NCBI RefSeq assembly: GCF_001605725.1
Contig: NZ_CP011530.1
Location: forward strand, 5,022,001-5,086,000
From: Mycobacteroides immunogenum
Lineage (GTDB): Bacteria > Actinomycetota > Actinomycetes > Mycobacteriales > Mycobacteriaceae
Direction: 5' to 3'
Length of the DNA: 64,000 nt
The notes beneath the pieces were generated by a model. It did not search any database. It saw only the letters and a program-made list of their open reading frames with translations, and was not told the origin of the DNA. Below are positions 25,263 to 37,076 of the stretch, in pieces (positions within the stretch are counted from its first letter, which is position 1; every line of letters starts with the position of its first letter). The position numbers and the translations under genes were made by a program.

Positions 25263-25871
25263 TTGGAAACCTGGCTGATCATCGTCATCACGGTTGCGTG
25301 CCTGGCGGCCGCCGCAGCTGTTGTCGGCTTGATTCTGTTGGCGATCCTGGCCGCGGGCGGAATCTCCGCGGCCCGTTTCAACCTCACCCCCGTGGCCGCC
25401 GATCAGCTACGCGAGTACCTGGACTCCGAGGCGTCCTTCGCCGTCACCGTGCAACGCGATTTCTTCAACCCACCCGACCAGGTGTTCAAAGCGTTACTCG
25501 ACGAACGATTCTTGAGCTGGACCCCGTTCACCAAAGGTGTGGACTACGCGGGGACCGCACTGCGCGAGGTCGGGACCAAGCGTGCGCTGATCAACACCTT
25601 CATCGTGCTGGCCGAGCAGATCGTTGTCAGCGAACCGGCCCGGGCGCTTGGCGTCACCGCCACCGCGTGTTCTGTTCCGCTAGTTCTTGATTCGGCGGCC
25701 GAAGTCTTTGAGGTACTGGATAACGGATCGGGCGGGACGCGGCTCATCTGGCACCTCGGCGGAACACCCCGCTGGGTGGGCTGGCTACCGCTGCGGGCCT
25801 TCGCCCCCATCGTCCGCCCCTTCATCAAATGGCACCTGGGCAAGCTCCGTCCTATTGTCGGGCGCCGCTGA
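25263..25871 (+). CDS. Membrane-anchored SRPBCC-like protein
   Basis: A 202-residue protein read from a TTG preceded by AGGAGAAG. The N-terminus (residues 2-33) is one strong hydrophobic helix. The remainder resembles the polyketide cyclase/START-like SRPBCC fold: SFAVTVQRDFFNPPDQVFKALLDERFLSWTPFTKGVDY, ending IVRPFIKWHLGKLRPIV. It lies 24 bp after sdhB, so it may be the last gene of the sdh1 transcript. Such proteins bind hydrophobic ligands. Function is unknown. Confidence 0.7.
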   Translation: METWLIIVITVACLAAAAAVVGLILLAILAAGGISAARFNLTPVAADQLREYLDSEASFAVTVQRDFFNPPDQVFKALLDERFLSWTPFTKGVDYAGTALREVGTKRALINTFIVLAEQIVVSEPARALGVTATACSVPLVLDSAAEVFEVLDNGSGGTRLIWHLGGTPRWVGWLPLRAFAPIVRPFIKWHLGKLRPIVGRR

Positions 25872-25945
25872 ACTCCAACCAGCGAGCCAGGACTTTGTCA
25901 CTCGTCGCCAATGCCCATCACCGGCAATGCGGGCAACATCGGAAT

Positions 25946-26101
25946 ATGGGTGACACAGTGAGCGTCGCGGACATCCGTACCGCGATCAAGGAACTCTCTA
26001 TACGTGCCGATCTCGCCGAGCGCGAAGGCCGCGAGGACGACGCACGCGAACTCCGCGACCGCATGCGCGGTTATCAAGAAGAGCTGTCGAAGCGTCCGTA
26101 G
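25946..26101 (+). CDS. Small helical protein of unknown function
   Basis: A 51-residue, highly charged protein (VADIRTAIKELSIRADLAERE then GREDDARELRDRMRGYQEELSKRP) predicted to form two helices. A GTG four codons downstream is an alternative start. I do not recognise a named family. Codon use is typical of coding sequence, and the ArsR gene follows on the same strand after a palindrome. Confidence 0.5.
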   Translation: MGDTVSVADIRTAIKELSIRADLAEREGREDDARELRDRMRGYQEELSKRP

Positions 26102-26144
26102 ACCGCTCCGACCTGGGAGAATTTGTGACGCCTTCATATATTTG

Positions 26145-26166
26145 ATTGCTTCTATATAGAAGCAAT
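26145..26166. promoter_or_regulatory. Perfect 22-bp palindrome, ArsR operator
   Basis: Half-site ATTGCTTCTAT is followed directly by its exact reverse complement. It ends 14 bp before the ArsR start codon and most likely overlaps the promoter, giving autorepression. Confidence 0.75.
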
Positions 26167-26180
26167 GCAATACTCTATTC

Positions 26181-26447
26181 ATGGACGTCTTCGAGGCGGT
26201 GGCCGAGCCAAGCCGGCGGATTCTGCTCGATGCGCTGGCGGGCGGCGAATGGGCCGCCGGTGACCTCGTCGCGACACTGCCCGACCTGACACAACCCACG
26301 GTTTCGCGCCACTTAAGGGTGCTCCGCGAAGTGGGACTGGTGGACGTTAGGCCAGACGCACAACGCCGGGTTTACGCGCTGCGCCCCCACGGCCTGCTCC
26401 AGATCGACCAATGGATCGAGCCATACCGGCATTTCTGGAATGGGTAA
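26181..26447 (+). CDS. ArsR-family winged-helix regulator
   Basis: An 88-residue single-domain protein: FEAVAEPSRRILLDALAGGEWAAGDLVATL then TQPTVSRHLRVLREVGLVDVRPDAQRRVYALRP, the full ArsR HTH and wing. There is no cysteine metal-binding motif, so it is not a metal sensor of the ArsR/SmtB type. This subfamily (P-S-R-R-x-I-L) commonly pairs with an SRPBCC protein, but no such gene follows. It is expected to bind the palindrome just upstream. Confidence 0.88.
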   Translation: MDVFEAVAEPSRRILLDALAGGEWAAGDLVATLPDLTQPTVSRHLRVLREVGLVDVRPDAQRRVYALRPHGLLQIDQWIEPYRHFWNG

Positions 26448-26473
26448 GCGGGCGAGCCACGGGCGATAGCCAT

Positions 26474-26947
26474 CTAGCGTCGCGCGGCACGGACCTCGAT
26501 GCCATCGGCAGACACTGCCCGACCCGGGCTCGACGTTACTTCGACCCCAACTTCCCTGCCTGTTTGCTTGTCGATCAACGCCAACGGCTTGTGCCCGTCC
26601 TGTAGATACTCGTCGCCCCACTTGAGCAGGGACAGCAGCACCGGGAGCAGGTCCTCGCCCATGCGGGTCAGCACATACCCATCCCGCTCCCGCTGGCCCG
26701 GTTCGCGGTACGGCGACTTCTCCACGACACCCGCCGTCTCCAGCTGCCTGAGCGCACGCGACACGGCGGGTGCCGATACGCCGATTCGCTCGGCGAACTC
26801 GTCGAACCGTGTTGAGCCATAGAAGCATTCGCGCACGATTAAGAACGCCGTCTTGGTGCCGAGCAGATCCAGGGCCTTCCCAATCGAGCACGCATCGGTG
26901 TTCCATCGAGAGCGATCCCGCAACAGCCGCTCGAGCTCCATGGTCAT
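26474..26947 (-). CDS. HxlR-family transcriptional regulator
   Basis: A 157-residue protein with N-terminal CSIGKALDLLGTKTAFLIVRECFYGSTRFDEFAERIGVSAPAVSRALRQLETAGVVEKSPY, the MarR-like winged helix of HxlR proteins. Here a cysteine (residue 20) takes the usual CP-xx position, and HxlR members can be thiol/aldehyde-responsive. It carries a C-terminal extension of about 40 residues. It is divergent from an SDR gene, with two palindromes in the spacer. The start may be the ATG at 26947 or 26941. Confidence 0.85.
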   Translation of the reverse strand: MTMELERLLRDRSRWNTDACSIGKALDLLGTKTAFLIVRECFYGSTRFDEFAERIGVSAPAVSRALRQLETAGVVEKSPYREPGQRERDGYVLTRMGEDLLPVLLSLLKWGDEYLQDGHKPLALIDKQTGREVGVEVTSSPGRAVSADGIEVRAARR

Positions 26948-26961
26948 CGACCCATTGTAAC

Positions 26962-27018
26962 TAACGCTTGCGTTATCCAGCTAGTGCGGCTAGCGTTCTG
27001 ACTAACGTATTCGTTAGT
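26962..27018. promoter_or_regulatory. Two palindromes between HxlR and SDR genes
   Basis: TAACGCTTGCGTTA at 26962-26975 and ACTAACGTATTCGTTAGT at 27001-27018 are both perfect inverted repeats sharing the TAACG half-site. They flank the promoter region of the divergent pair and are probably HxlR operators. Confidence 0.7.
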
Positions 27019-27030
27019 TAGGAGATGGGA

Positions 27031-27726
27031 ATGATCGAAAACAAGGTCGTACTGGTCACCGGTGGCCGCCGCGGATTGGGCGCTGCCATCGTCGACGAGG
27101 TACTGAGCCGCGGTGCGCGCACGGTGTACAGCACCGCCCGCGAGCCATTCGAGGATCCGCGTGCGCAGGTCATCACCAAACAACTCGAAGTCACCTCCGA
27201 GGCCTCGGTGGCGGCACTGGCCCGCGACCTCACGGACGTGGAGATCGTGGTCAACAACGCCGGTGTGCTACATCCTGATTCGCTGCTCACCGGAGACTTC
27301 GAGAGCATCGACGCGACATTCCAGACCAATGTCTTCGGACCGCTGCGGATCGTCAGGGCATTCGCGCCGATCCTCAAGGCCAACGGCGGCGGGGCGATCG
27401 TGAATGTCCACTCGGTGCTCTCGTGGCTGGGCGGTGCCGGCGCCTACGGGGCATCGAAGGCGGCCATCTGGTCGCTATCCAATTCGCTGCGCCTGGAGCT
27501 CGAAGCGCAGAGCACGCAGGTACTCGGCGTCCATGCCGGCTTCATCGACACCGACATGGTGTCGGCAATGCCCGTCCCTAAAACACCGCCCGCGGTGATC
27601 GCGGCACGCATCATCGACGCGCTGGAAAAGGGCGACAGCGAGGTACTCACCGATGACCTCACCGTGCAGATCAAGTCCCAGCTGGCCGGGCCTGTCGAGA
27701 ACCTCGCCTACCGCAGCGGACGCTGA
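27031..27726 (+). CDS. Short-chain dehydrogenase/reductase
   Basis: A 231-residue classical SDR: cofactor motif VTGGRRGLGAAIVDEV, NNAGV, catalytic serine in VNVHSVLSWLGG and Y-G-A-S-K. The ATG at 27031 is preferred because GGAG lies six bases before it; the ATG two codons upstream is too close. Oxidoreduction of a carbonyl or alcohol with NAD(P)H is expected. It forms an operon with the tautomerase gene and is probably repressed by the divergent HxlR protein. Confidence 0.9.
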   Translation: MIENKVVLVTGGRRGLGAAIVDEVLSRGARTVYSTAREPFEDPRAQVITKQLEVTSEASVAALARDLTDVEIVVNNAGVLHPDSLLTGDFESIDATFQTNVFGPLRIVRAFAPILKANGGGAIVNVHSVLSWLGGAGAYGASKAAIWSLSNSLRLELEAQSTQVLGVHAGFIDTDMVSAMPVPKTPPAVIAARIIDALEKGDSEVLTDDLTVQIKSQLAGPVENLAYRSGR

Positions 27727-27761
27727 CCCCTACTCGATACATTGAGCCCAAGGAGTCTTAC

Positions 27762-28690
<929 letters not shown>

Positions 28691-28709
28691 TCACCTCTAG
28701 TCTTGCTTC

Positions 28710-29507
28710 ATGACGTCACATGTGACCCTACGCGTCGACGGACAGGTAGCTCGCGTCACCTTGTCCCGGCCCGAGAAGCTCAACGGACTCACTATCGACA
28801 TGCTGAACGGGTTGACCGCCGCAGCCCGTCATATTGCCTCGGACAACTCGATCCGGGTGGTAGTGCTGTCCGGTGAGGGGGACACATTTTCTACCGGCCT
28901 GGATTTCGCGGCCGCCGGGAAAGATCCGGCGCGCGTCGTCGCGAACTTCATTCCGCTCCCCTGGCTGGGTACCAACGGTTTTCAGGAGGCATGCTGGGCG
29001 TGGCGCCGGCTTCGCGTGCCGGTGATCGCGGTCATCCAAGGGCGTTGCTACGGCGGGGGGCTGCAGCTGGCGCTGGCCGCCGACTTCCGGTTCACCACAC
29101 CCGACGCCGAGTTCTCGATCCTGGAAGCCAAATGGGGTCTGATCCCCGATATGTCCGGAAGCGTCACGCTGAGTCAATTGATCGGAATCGACACCGCCAA
29201 GCGCCTCACCATGACCGGTGAGATGTTCGACGGCTTCTATGCCAAGGAAATCGGGCTGGTTACTCAGGTGAGCGCCGACCCGGAGGCCGACGCCTCCGAA
29301 CTCATCGATCAGATCCTGTCACGCTCCCCCGATTCGGTGGCCGCCACCAAGACACTGTTCGACAAGGCGTGGTCGATGGTTCCGCGGCGGGCATTCGGCT
29401 TGGAACGCCGCCTGCAGCTGCGGCTGATGCGCGGACCCAACTTCGCCATCGCACGCAAGGCCGGGATCGACAAGACCGAGCCGCAGTTCAAGGCCCGCAG
29501 CATCTAG
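28710..29507 (+). CDS. Enoyl-CoA hydratase/isomerase family protein
   Basis: A 265-residue crotonase: VTLSRPEKLNGLTIDMLNGL, oxyanion loop AVIQGRCYGGGLQLALAADFRF and EFSILEAKWGLIPDMSGSVTL. In the last block an aspartate (PDMSG) sits where dienoyl-CoA isomerases carry their acid residue, so isomerase activity is as likely as hydration. It is divergent from the flavin reductase, with 28 bp between starts. It presumably acts in fatty-acid beta-oxidation with fadE5 and fadA2 nearby. Confidence 0.9.
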   Translation: MTSHVTLRVDGQVARVTLSRPEKLNGLTIDMLNGLTAAARHIASDNSIRVVVLSGEGDTFSTGLDFAAAGKDPARVVANFIPLPWLGTNGFQEACWAWRRLRVPVIAVIQGRCYGGGLQLALAADFRFTTPDAEFSILEAKWGLIPDMSGSVTLSQLIGIDTAKRLTMTGEMFDGFYAKEIGLVTQVSADPEADASELIDQILSRSPDSVAATKTLFDKAWSMVPRRAFGLERRLQLRLMRGPNFAIARKAGIDKTEPQFKARSI

Positions 29508-29581
29508 CGCGTGAGCAACACGACGCCCCACTCCGTAGAATTGCTTGTGCGTCCAGCTCTTGAAGGATCTTGCTTCGCTCG

Positions 29582-29893
29582 CTAGGCCGCGGGTACGCAG
29601 TCGCGCAGCTCGGGCGCCATCCCGTAGGGGCCCCACATCTGCCGCTCGGCGTCTTGGCGCGCCTCGCCCTCGTTACTTCCGCGGCCGATCACCGTGCCCG
29701 CCCATTGCTTCATCCCAAACCCCATTCCGGGCATGCCACCCGGGCCAAAACCAGGCGGGCCGAAGTTGTTATCGGCATACACCTGGCATTGGACCGCGAC
29801 TGGGCCGTTCCCTGGCGCTGCCGACACAATCGGCGCAGCGAACATGGACAACGCCAAACCGAACCCCGCCGCCATCGAACAGATCGTTCGCAT
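29582..29893 (-). CDS. Small secreted Gly/Pro/Met-rich protein
   Basis: A 103-residue protein with a clear Sec signal (MRTICSMAAGFGLALSMFAAPIVSAAPG, cleavage near residue 26). The mature part has a low-complexity stretch FGPPGFGPGGMPGMGFGMKQW and two cysteines (CQVYAD and RDCVPAA) that could form a disulfide. Upstream GGAGGAGATCC is a strong ribosome-binding site. Many mycobacteria encode such small exported DUF proteins. Function unknown. Confidence 0.75.
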   Translation of the reverse strand: MRTICSMAAGFGLALSMFAAPIVSAAPGNGPVAVQCQVYADNNFGPPGFGPGGMPGMGFGMKQWAGTVIGRGSNEGEARQDAERQMWGPYGMAPELRDCVPAA

Positions 29894-29981
29894 GGATCTC
29901 CTCCCTCACTCTGTGCCAGTAGTTTGCCACAGGGTGAGTAATACGCGCACTACCGGTTCGCGGACCAGATCTACGGGGTCG

Positions 29982-30950
29982 CTACCTGCTGCTGAGGTGC
30001 CCGTGCGCGGCGGCCACATCGGGATGGGCCCGCAGCCGGCTCTTCCAGGCGTTCTCGCCATAGGTGGCGTGAATCGGATCGCCCGGATCAGCACGTACAC
30101 CGCGCGCCCGGTCCCGCAACTCCCGTGGCAGCTCCAGCGCCGGAATATGCGCATCCAGCCTCGGATTGAAGAAGTAGGCGACAGACGTGCGCGGCGCCCC
30201 GGTGAGAATCACCCGGTGCCGAGTAGCGCGCAGATATCCACCACTGGCGCGCTCAAGCAACTCTCCGATGTTGACGATGAACGCACCCGAGCGCCCCGGG
30301 GCATCCAGCCACGTCCCGTCCACCTCAACCTGCAGGCCTGCGACATCGGGCTCGGCCAACAGCAGGGTCAGCACACCGGAATCCCGGTGCGCACCCACGC
30401 CCTGGTCGCTGGACCCAACCGCCGGATACCGGATGACCTTGATCAGCGTCGCCGGTTCGGCCCCAAATGCCTCGTCGAAGAAGTCACCATCGGCCCCTAA
30501 GGCAATGGCCCACTCCTTCAGTAGTTTTCGCCCCACCTCCGCCAGCGCCACATCCCAGCTCTCGAGCGCCGCTCTCAACTCAGGGACTGCCTCCGGCCAC
30601 TGATTGGGTCCTTGTAACCACATGTAGTCGCGGTCTCGTACCGTCTCACTGGCGGCGCGCTCGGGTCCCACATCGATCTGCTCACGCCAGTCGGTACGCC
30701 CACCGGTCAGCTCGCCACCCAGCCGGGTGAAGCCGCGGAAATGTGGGCTTCGGACCATCGCGATGGCGTCCTTATCCTGCTCTGGGAGAGCGAAAAGCCG
30801 GCCGGCGGCCGACAGCACCTGGTCCACCAGCCCCGGCGAAACACCGTGCCCAGTGAGGTAAAAGAAACCGACGTCGTGTGTGACCTCGCGCAGGGCCGCA
30901 CGTAGCTGGTTCGGATCGCCGGACAGGTCGACTACGGGAAGCTCACCCAC
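29982..30950 (-). CDS. 2-oxoglutarate/Fe(II)-dependent oxygenase, isopenicillin-N-synthase type
   Basis: A 322-residue protein. The N-terminal non-haem dioxygenase region is LPVVDLSGDPNQLRAALREVTHDVGFFYLTGHGV. The double-stranded beta-helix core has HRDSGVLTLLL (His-x-Asp iron ligands), then a distal His in RATRHRVI and 2OG-binding Arg-x-Ser (PRTSVAYFF). The GTG at 30950 follows GGAGGAG; a GTG at 30986 is an alternative. It should hydroxylate or desaturate a small molecule using Fe(II), O2 and usually 2-oxoglutarate. It is divergent from the kinase gene. Substrate unknown. Confidence 0.88.
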   Translation of the reverse strand: MGELPVVDLSGDPNQLRAALREVTHDVGFFYLTGHGVSPGLVDQVLSAAGRLFALPEQDKDAIAMVRSPHFRGFTRLGGELTGGRTDWREQIDVGPERAASETVRDRDYMWLQGPNQWPEAVPELRAALESWDVALAEVGRKLLKEWAIALGADGDFFDEAFGAEPATLIKVIRYPAVGSSDQGVGAHRDSGVLTLLLAEPDVAGLQVEVDGTWLDAPGRSGAFIVNIGELLERASGGYLRATRHRVILTGAPRTSVAYFFNPRLDAHIPALELPRELRDRARGVRADPGDPIHATYGENAWKSRLRAHPDVAAAHGHLSSR

Positions 30951-31058
30951 GCGTCCATGCTCCTCCGCAAACCTGGAAGGGACCACCGTCTTGAACGCCG
31001 TGAGGAAATATCACAAGTACGATGGCCAAACCGCCGGGCGAGAGGGACGCACAGGGGA

Positions 31059-32833
<1,775 letters not shown>

Positions 32834-32837
<4 letters not shown>

Positions 32838-33403
32838 GCCTTAGGCGTCCAGGGCTTGAGCCAGTCGGTGGGCTCCCAGCCCTCGGCCGCGGCAAGTAGC
32901 TCGTACATCGTTGCGCCGTCGATTGTTTCGCGAATGATGTCGGCATGGCCGGCATGGCGCGCCAGTTCCTCAACGATATGCAGCGCCACCCAACGCACAT
33001 TCCAGGCGTCGATGTCCTTGGGGAACCAGGGTGCGGACGGGATCGGTACCGGAGTGTCCAGGCCCTTGTCTTTGACCGCGGCGAGCGTCGCCGCGCTCTG
33101 CGCACCGAATGCCGCCAACGCCCCGGCGAGCGTCTCGTCCTCGCCCAAGGCGAACTCGTCATCGGCACGCTGATGGTCGGTTCCGGGACCGGGAGCCGAC
33201 ACGATCCGGTCCGTCCAGCCGGCCTGCATGTGGGTGACATGCTTGATCAACCCGCCAATGGATAGCGTGCCCGCCGTCGGAGTCAGGCGAGCCTGCTCGT
33301 CAGTCAAGCCGAAAGCCACGATCCGGAAAGCGTCTTGCTGCTGCGCGATGTACTCGATCAGGCCGTCCAACTCGGTCAGAACGGGTGGGGGCATGGCAGG
33401 CAT
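32834..33403 (-). CDS. DinB/DUF664 family protein
   Basis: A 189-residue four-helix-bundle protein: LTELDGLIEYIAQQQDAFRIVAFGLTDEQARLTPTAGTLSIGGLIKHVTHMQAGWTDRI, and later WNVRWVALHIVEELARHAGHADIIRETIDG. Histidines in IKHVTHM and in ELARHAGHAD form the typical DinB metal triad. The start at 33403 is chosen because the protein then begins directly before the first helix; AGAGGACC precedes it. Members act in thiol (mycothiol) transfer or detoxification. Specific role unknown. Confidence 0.88.
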
Positions 33404-33571
33404 ACAAGGTCCTCTCATGGGCGGTGAGCTGGCATGCATAAGCGAACACCACGGGTCCGACATCACTCTTCGAAGCGCCAAAAAACAGCCCCTGACCTGC
33501 GATATCGAATTGTGATGACAGACACAAGGTCAGGACTTTTGTCATCCGCTGAGCGGCGGTATAGTTCAGTT

Positions 33572-33587
33572 GTTACCGGTGGGTAAC
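33572..33587. promoter_or_regulatory. Palindrome upstream of fadE5-like gene
   Basis: GTTACCGGTGGGTAAC, six-base arms around four bases, 56 bp before the acyl-CoA dehydrogenase start. TetR-type fatty-acid regulators use sites of this form. The protein that binds here is unknown. Confidence 0.5.
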
Positions 33588-33643
33588 TTAATCGGAAGTA
33601 AGAACCCAACCGAATACTCAGAACAGCCCCACGAGAAAAGGCA

Positions 33644-35488
33644 ATGACGCACATGGGCCACTACAAGTCGAACGTCCGCGACCTGGAGTTCAACCTCTTC
33701 GAGCTCTTCAAGATCCAGCAGGTATTCGGGGGCGAAGAATTCCCCGAGCTGGACGAAGACACCGCTCGCACCTTCCTTGCCGAAATGCGCACCCTCGCCG
33801 AAGGACCGCTGGCCGATTCGTTCGCCGAGGGCGACCGCAACCCACCGGTCTTCGATCCGGAGACCCACTCGGTCGCCATCCCCGAGCCCTTCAAGAAGTC
33901 CGTCAAGGCCATCACCGAAGCCGGCTGGGATCGCCTCGGCCTGATCGAAGAGCTCGGCGGCAGCCCGGTTCCCCGCTCGCTGATGTGGGCCGTTCAGGAG
34001 ATGATCCTGGGCGCCAACCCCGCCGTCTGGATGTACAGCGGCGGTGCCGGTTTCGCGCAGATCTTCTACAACGTCGCCACCGATGAGCAGAAGAAGTGGG
34101 CCGAATTCGCCGCCGAGCGCGGCTGGGGCGCCACCATGGTGCTCACCGAGCCCGACGCCGGTTCGGACGTGGGCGCCGGACGCACCAAGGCCATCAAGCA
34201 GGAGGACGGCTCCTGGCACATCGAGGGTGTGAAGCGCTTCATCACCTCGGCCGATTCGGACGACATGTTCGAGAACATCATGCACCTGGTGCTGGCCCGC
34301 CCCGAGGGCGCCGGCCCCGGCACCAAGGGCCTGTCGCTGTTCTTCGTGCCGAAGTTCATCCCGAACTTCGAGACCGGCGAGCCGGGCGAGCGCAACGGTG
34401 CCTTTGTCACCAATGTCGAACACAAGATGGGCCTGAAGGTTTCGGCCACCTGTGAGCTGAGCTTCGGTCAGCACGGCGTACCCGCCAAGGGCTGGCTGGT
34501 CGGCGAGGTGCACAACGGCATCGCGCAGATGTTCGATGTCATCGAGCAGGCCCGCATGATGGTGGGCACCAAGGCCATTGCCACCCTGTCGACCGGCTAC
34601 CTGAACGCGCTGGAGTACGCCAAGACCCGCGTGCAGGGTGCGGACATGACACAGCTGACCGACAAGACCGCTCCCCGTGTCACCATCACGCACCACCCGG
34701 ACGTGCGCCGCTCGCTGATGACCCAGAAGGTTTACGCCGAGGGTCTGCGTGCGCTGTACCTGTACGCCACCACCTTCCAGGACGCCGTGGCCGCCAAGGC
34801 CATCAACGGCGTCGAGGCTGCGGATGCGGTCAAGCTCAACGACCTGCTGCTGCCGATCATCAAGGGTGTGGGCTCCGAGCGCGCCTACGAGAAGCTCACC
34901 GAGAGCCTGCAGACCTTCGGTGGCTCCGGCTTCCTGCAGGACTACCCGATTGAGCAGTACATCCGCGACGCCAAGATCGACTCGCTGTATGAGGGCACCA
35001 CCGCGATCCAGGCCCAGGACTTCTTCTTCCGGAAGATCGTCAAGGACCAGGGCAAGTCGCTGGCCTTCGTTTCCGGCCAGATCGAGGAGTTCGTCAAGAG
35101 CGAGACCGGCAACGGTCGCCTCAAGGCCGAGCGTGCGCTGCTCGCTACGGCGCTGGAGGACGTGCAGGCCATGGCGGCGGGCATGACCGGCAACCTGATG
35201 GCCGCACAGCAGGAGATCACCCAGGTCTACAAGGTCGGTACGGCCTCTGTGCGCTTCCTGATGAGCGTCGGCGATCTGCTGATCGGCTGGCTGCTGCAGC
35301 GTCAGGCTGCCGTCGCCATCGAGGCGCTGGACGCCGGCGCCACCGGTGCCGACAAGGCCTTCTACGAGGGCAAGATCGCGGCCGCCTCGTTCTTCGCCAA
35401 GAACATGCTGCCCGTGCTGACCTCGACTCGCGCCATCCTGGACAACGTCGACAACGACATCATGGAGCTCGACGAAGCCGCTTTCTGA
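33644..35488 (+). CDS. fadE5: Acyl-CoA dehydrogenase, FadE5 type
   Basis: A 614-residue, long-form acyl-CoA dehydrogenase. The N-terminus [19 protein letters not shown] and the order of blocks ([80 protein letters not shown]) are those of mycobacterial FadE5 (Rv0244c), which contains a C-terminal extension and oxidises broad-range acyl-CoAs with FAD. The catalytic glutamate is in YEGTT. It performs the first step of beta-oxidation; fadA2, fabG4 and htdX follow nearby. An ATG three codons in is an alternative start. Confidence 0.94.
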   Translation: MTHMGHYKSNVRDLEFNLFELFKIQQVFGGEEFPELDEDTARTFLAEMRTLAEGPLADSFAEGDRNPPVFDPETHSVAIPEPFKKSVKAITEAGWDRLGLIEELGGSPVPRSLMWAVQEMILGANPAVWMYSGGAGFAQIFYNVATDEQKKWAEFAAERGWGATMVLTEPDAGSDVGAGRTKAIKQEDGSWHIEGVKRFITSADSDDMFENIMHLVLARPEGAGPGTKGLSLFFVPKFIPNFETGEPGERNGAFVTNVEHKMGLKVSATCELSFGQHGVPAKGWLVGEVHNGIAQMFDVIEQARMMVGTKAIATLSTGYLNALEYAKTRVQGADMTQLTDKTAPRVTITHHPDVRRSLMTQKVYAEGLRALYLYATTFQDAVAAKAINGVEAADAVKLNDLLLPIIKGVGSERAYEKLTESLQTFGGSGFLQDYPIEQYIRDAKIDSLYEGTTAIQAQDFFFRKIVKDQGKSLAFVSGQIEEFVKSETGNGRLKAERALLATALEDVQAMAAGMTGNLMAAQQEITQVYKVGTASVRFLMSVGDLLIGWLLQRQAAVAIEALDAGATGADKAFYEGKIAAASFFAKNMLPVLTSTRAILDNVDNDIMELDEAAF

Positions 35489-35503
35489 TCGATTCAGTCG
35501 CGA

Positions 35504-35534
35504 AAGCCCCCGTTTCCACTGGAGACGGGGGCTT
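35504..35534 (+). terminator. Rho-independent-type hairpin after fadE5
   Basis: AAGCCCCCGT and ACGGGGGCTT arms with additional inner TTCC/GGAG pairing. It begins 15 bp after the stop of fadE5. It lacks a U-tract, as is common in mycobacteria. Confidence 0.75.
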
Positions 35535-35678
35535 CGTGCATTCCGGTGTATCGCCGTTGTCAGACCGCGCATAGGGTTGCCGTATGCCTCGTTACTACCG
35601 CGACCAGCAGGCGTGGAAAGACCTCCAGATGTTCCTCCCCGAGCGGCTGCGCCTGGACGAATCGACGGCGCCGCAGGA

Positions 35679-35686
35679 GGAATTCT
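35679..35686. repeat. Left 8-bp target-site duplicate
   Basis: GGAATTCT directly before the element; its partner is at 37077-37084. Confidence 0.9.
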
Positions 35687-37076
35687 GGCTCTATTGCCAT
35701 GAATGTGGGTCGGGTGGGGTGTGCTATGTCTCGCGTGGCGGAGTGGTCTGGGCGCACGGGTAGCTCATAGGTTCGAAAGCTCCTACACCTCGTACCAAGG
35801 AGCTTGCCCGTGCGCGCGACCACTTTACTCAACCGTGTCCTCGACCTGCCGAAGACCACGGTCCGCGACGTCGAGTGCGGCGACAAGGTGACGGTGTGGG
35901 TGCGCCCGCAACAGCGGGTGATGTCCTGTCCGCATTGCGATTTCCGTACCCGGCACCGCTACGACACACGGATGGTGGATTCGGCGTGGCGGCACCTGGA
36001 CCTCAGTGGGCGGGTATGTGTGCTCAAACTGCGGCGACGTCGGTTGCGCTGCCCCGAGCACGGTGTCCTGGCCGAGTCAGTGCCGTTCGCGCGGCCGGGA
36101 TCGGGGTTCACCCGCGACTTCGAGGACCTTGCGGTCTGGCTGGCCGCCAAGTGTGACAAGAAGACGGTGTCGACGTTCTGCCGCGTCACGTGGCGCACCG
36201 TCGGGGCGATGTGTTCGCGCGTCGTGGCCGAGAAACTGGACCCCGACCGGCTGGCCGGGCTGGTCGACATCGGCGTCGATGAGATCTCCTGGCGCAAGCA
36301 CCACAAGTATTTGACTTTGGTGTCCGACCACGACACCGGCACAATCGTGTGGGGTGCGCCGGGCAAGAAGGCAGCCACTCTCGACGCGTTCTTCACCGCG
36401 GCCCTACCCGCCGATGGCGCGAAGAAGATCGAGGCCGTGTCGATGGACCTCGGGCCGGCATTCGCGAAATCCGTTCGCGCACATGCCCCGCAGGCGGTGA
36501 TCTGCTTCGATCCGTTCCATGTCGTCAAACTAGCCACCGACGCCCTCGACGACGTTCGCCGTCAGGTATGGCAGTCCGCGCGCAAACTGTCGGACAAGCA
36601 GATCGCCAAAACCTACAAGGGAGCCCGCTGGGCGCTGCTGAAGAACCCCGAATCCCTCACCGACACACAGAAAGCCACCCTCGCCCAGCTCAAACGCGAG
36701 GGCGGCGCACTGGTCCGCGCCTACGAACTGAAGGAATCGCTGCGGGCGGTGTTCGCCGGGGATCTTGACGCCGACACCGTCACCGACATGCTCGGGAAAT
36801 GGTGCTCATGGGCGCAGCGGTGCCGGATCCCGCAGTTCGTCAAGGTCGGCCGAACCATCAACAAACACCTCGATGGCATCCAAGCCGCGGTGGAGCGCGG
36901 ACTGGCCAACGGCCGCCACGAAGGGCTCAACAACAAGGTCCGGTTGATCATCCGCAGGGCCTACGGCTTCCACAACGCCGAGAACGCGCTCGCCATGATC
37001 ATGCTCGTCTGCGGACCGGTGACCCTCGAACTCCCATACCACACATGAGGTCATCCACATTCATGGCAATAGAGCC
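35687..37076 (+). mobile_element. ISL3-family insertion sequence, complete
   Basis: A 1390-bp element bounded by perfect 22-bp terminal inverted repeats (35687-35708, beginning GGCTCTATTGCC, and 37055-37076) and flanked by the 8-bp duplicate GGAATTCT on each side. One transposase gene fills it. Eight-base duplications and a single long transposase with N-terminal zinc finger are the ISL3 (IS1557-like) standard. Both ends and the transposase are intact, which points to a recent and perhaps active insertion. Confidence 0.93.
35810..37048 (+). CDS. ISL3-family transposase
   Basis: A 412-residue transposase. The GTG at 35810 with AAGGAG seven bases before it is preferred to the TTG at 35804. The N-terminal zinc-finger C-P-H-C..R-C-P-E-H segment lies in the first 75 residues. 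The DDE core has IGVDEISWRKHHKYLTL (first Asp), VSMDLGPAFAKSVR..CFDPFHVVKLA (second Asp) and HEGLNNKVRLIIRRAYGF (Glu). It cuts and joins the element ends. Complete and without frameshift. Confidence 0.95.
   Translation: MRATTLLNRVLDLPKTTVRDVECGDKVTVWVRPQQRVMSCPHCDFRTRHRYDTRMVDSAWRHLDLSGRVCVLKLRRRRLRCPEHGVLAESVPFARPGSGFTRDFEDLAVWLAAKCDKKTVSTFCRVTWRTVGAMCSRVVAEKLDPDRLAGLVDIGVDEISWRKHHKYLTLVSDHDTGTIVWGAPGKKAATLDAFFTAALPADGAKKIEAVSMDLGPAFAKSVRAHAPQAVICFDPFHVVKLATDALDDVRRQVWQSARKLSDKQIAKTYKGARWALLKNPESLTDTQKATLAQLKREGGALVRAYELKESLRAVFAGDLDADTVTDMLGKWCSWAQRCRIPQFVKVGRTINKHLDGIQAAVERGLANGRHEGLNNKVRLIIRRAYGFHNAENALAMIMLVCGPVTLELPYHT

Noticed and set aside
30951..30986. Upstream GTG start of the 2OG-type oxygenase
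   Set aside because: No ribosome-binding site in front; GGAGGAG sits before the GTG at 30950. Kept only as an alternative.
33566..35572. 668-residue open frame antisense to fadE5
   Set aside because: It is the mirror frame of a strongly codon-biased high-G+C gene, has no ribosome-binding site and reads as low-complexity Gly/Leu/Val/Arg; fadE5 has full family motifs.
36799..37062. N-terminal extension of the hydrolase frame upstream into the IS
   Set aside because: It runs antiparallel in coding sense through the transposase gene in another frame and is Arg/Pro-rich noise; the restart at 37063 is the only credible one.
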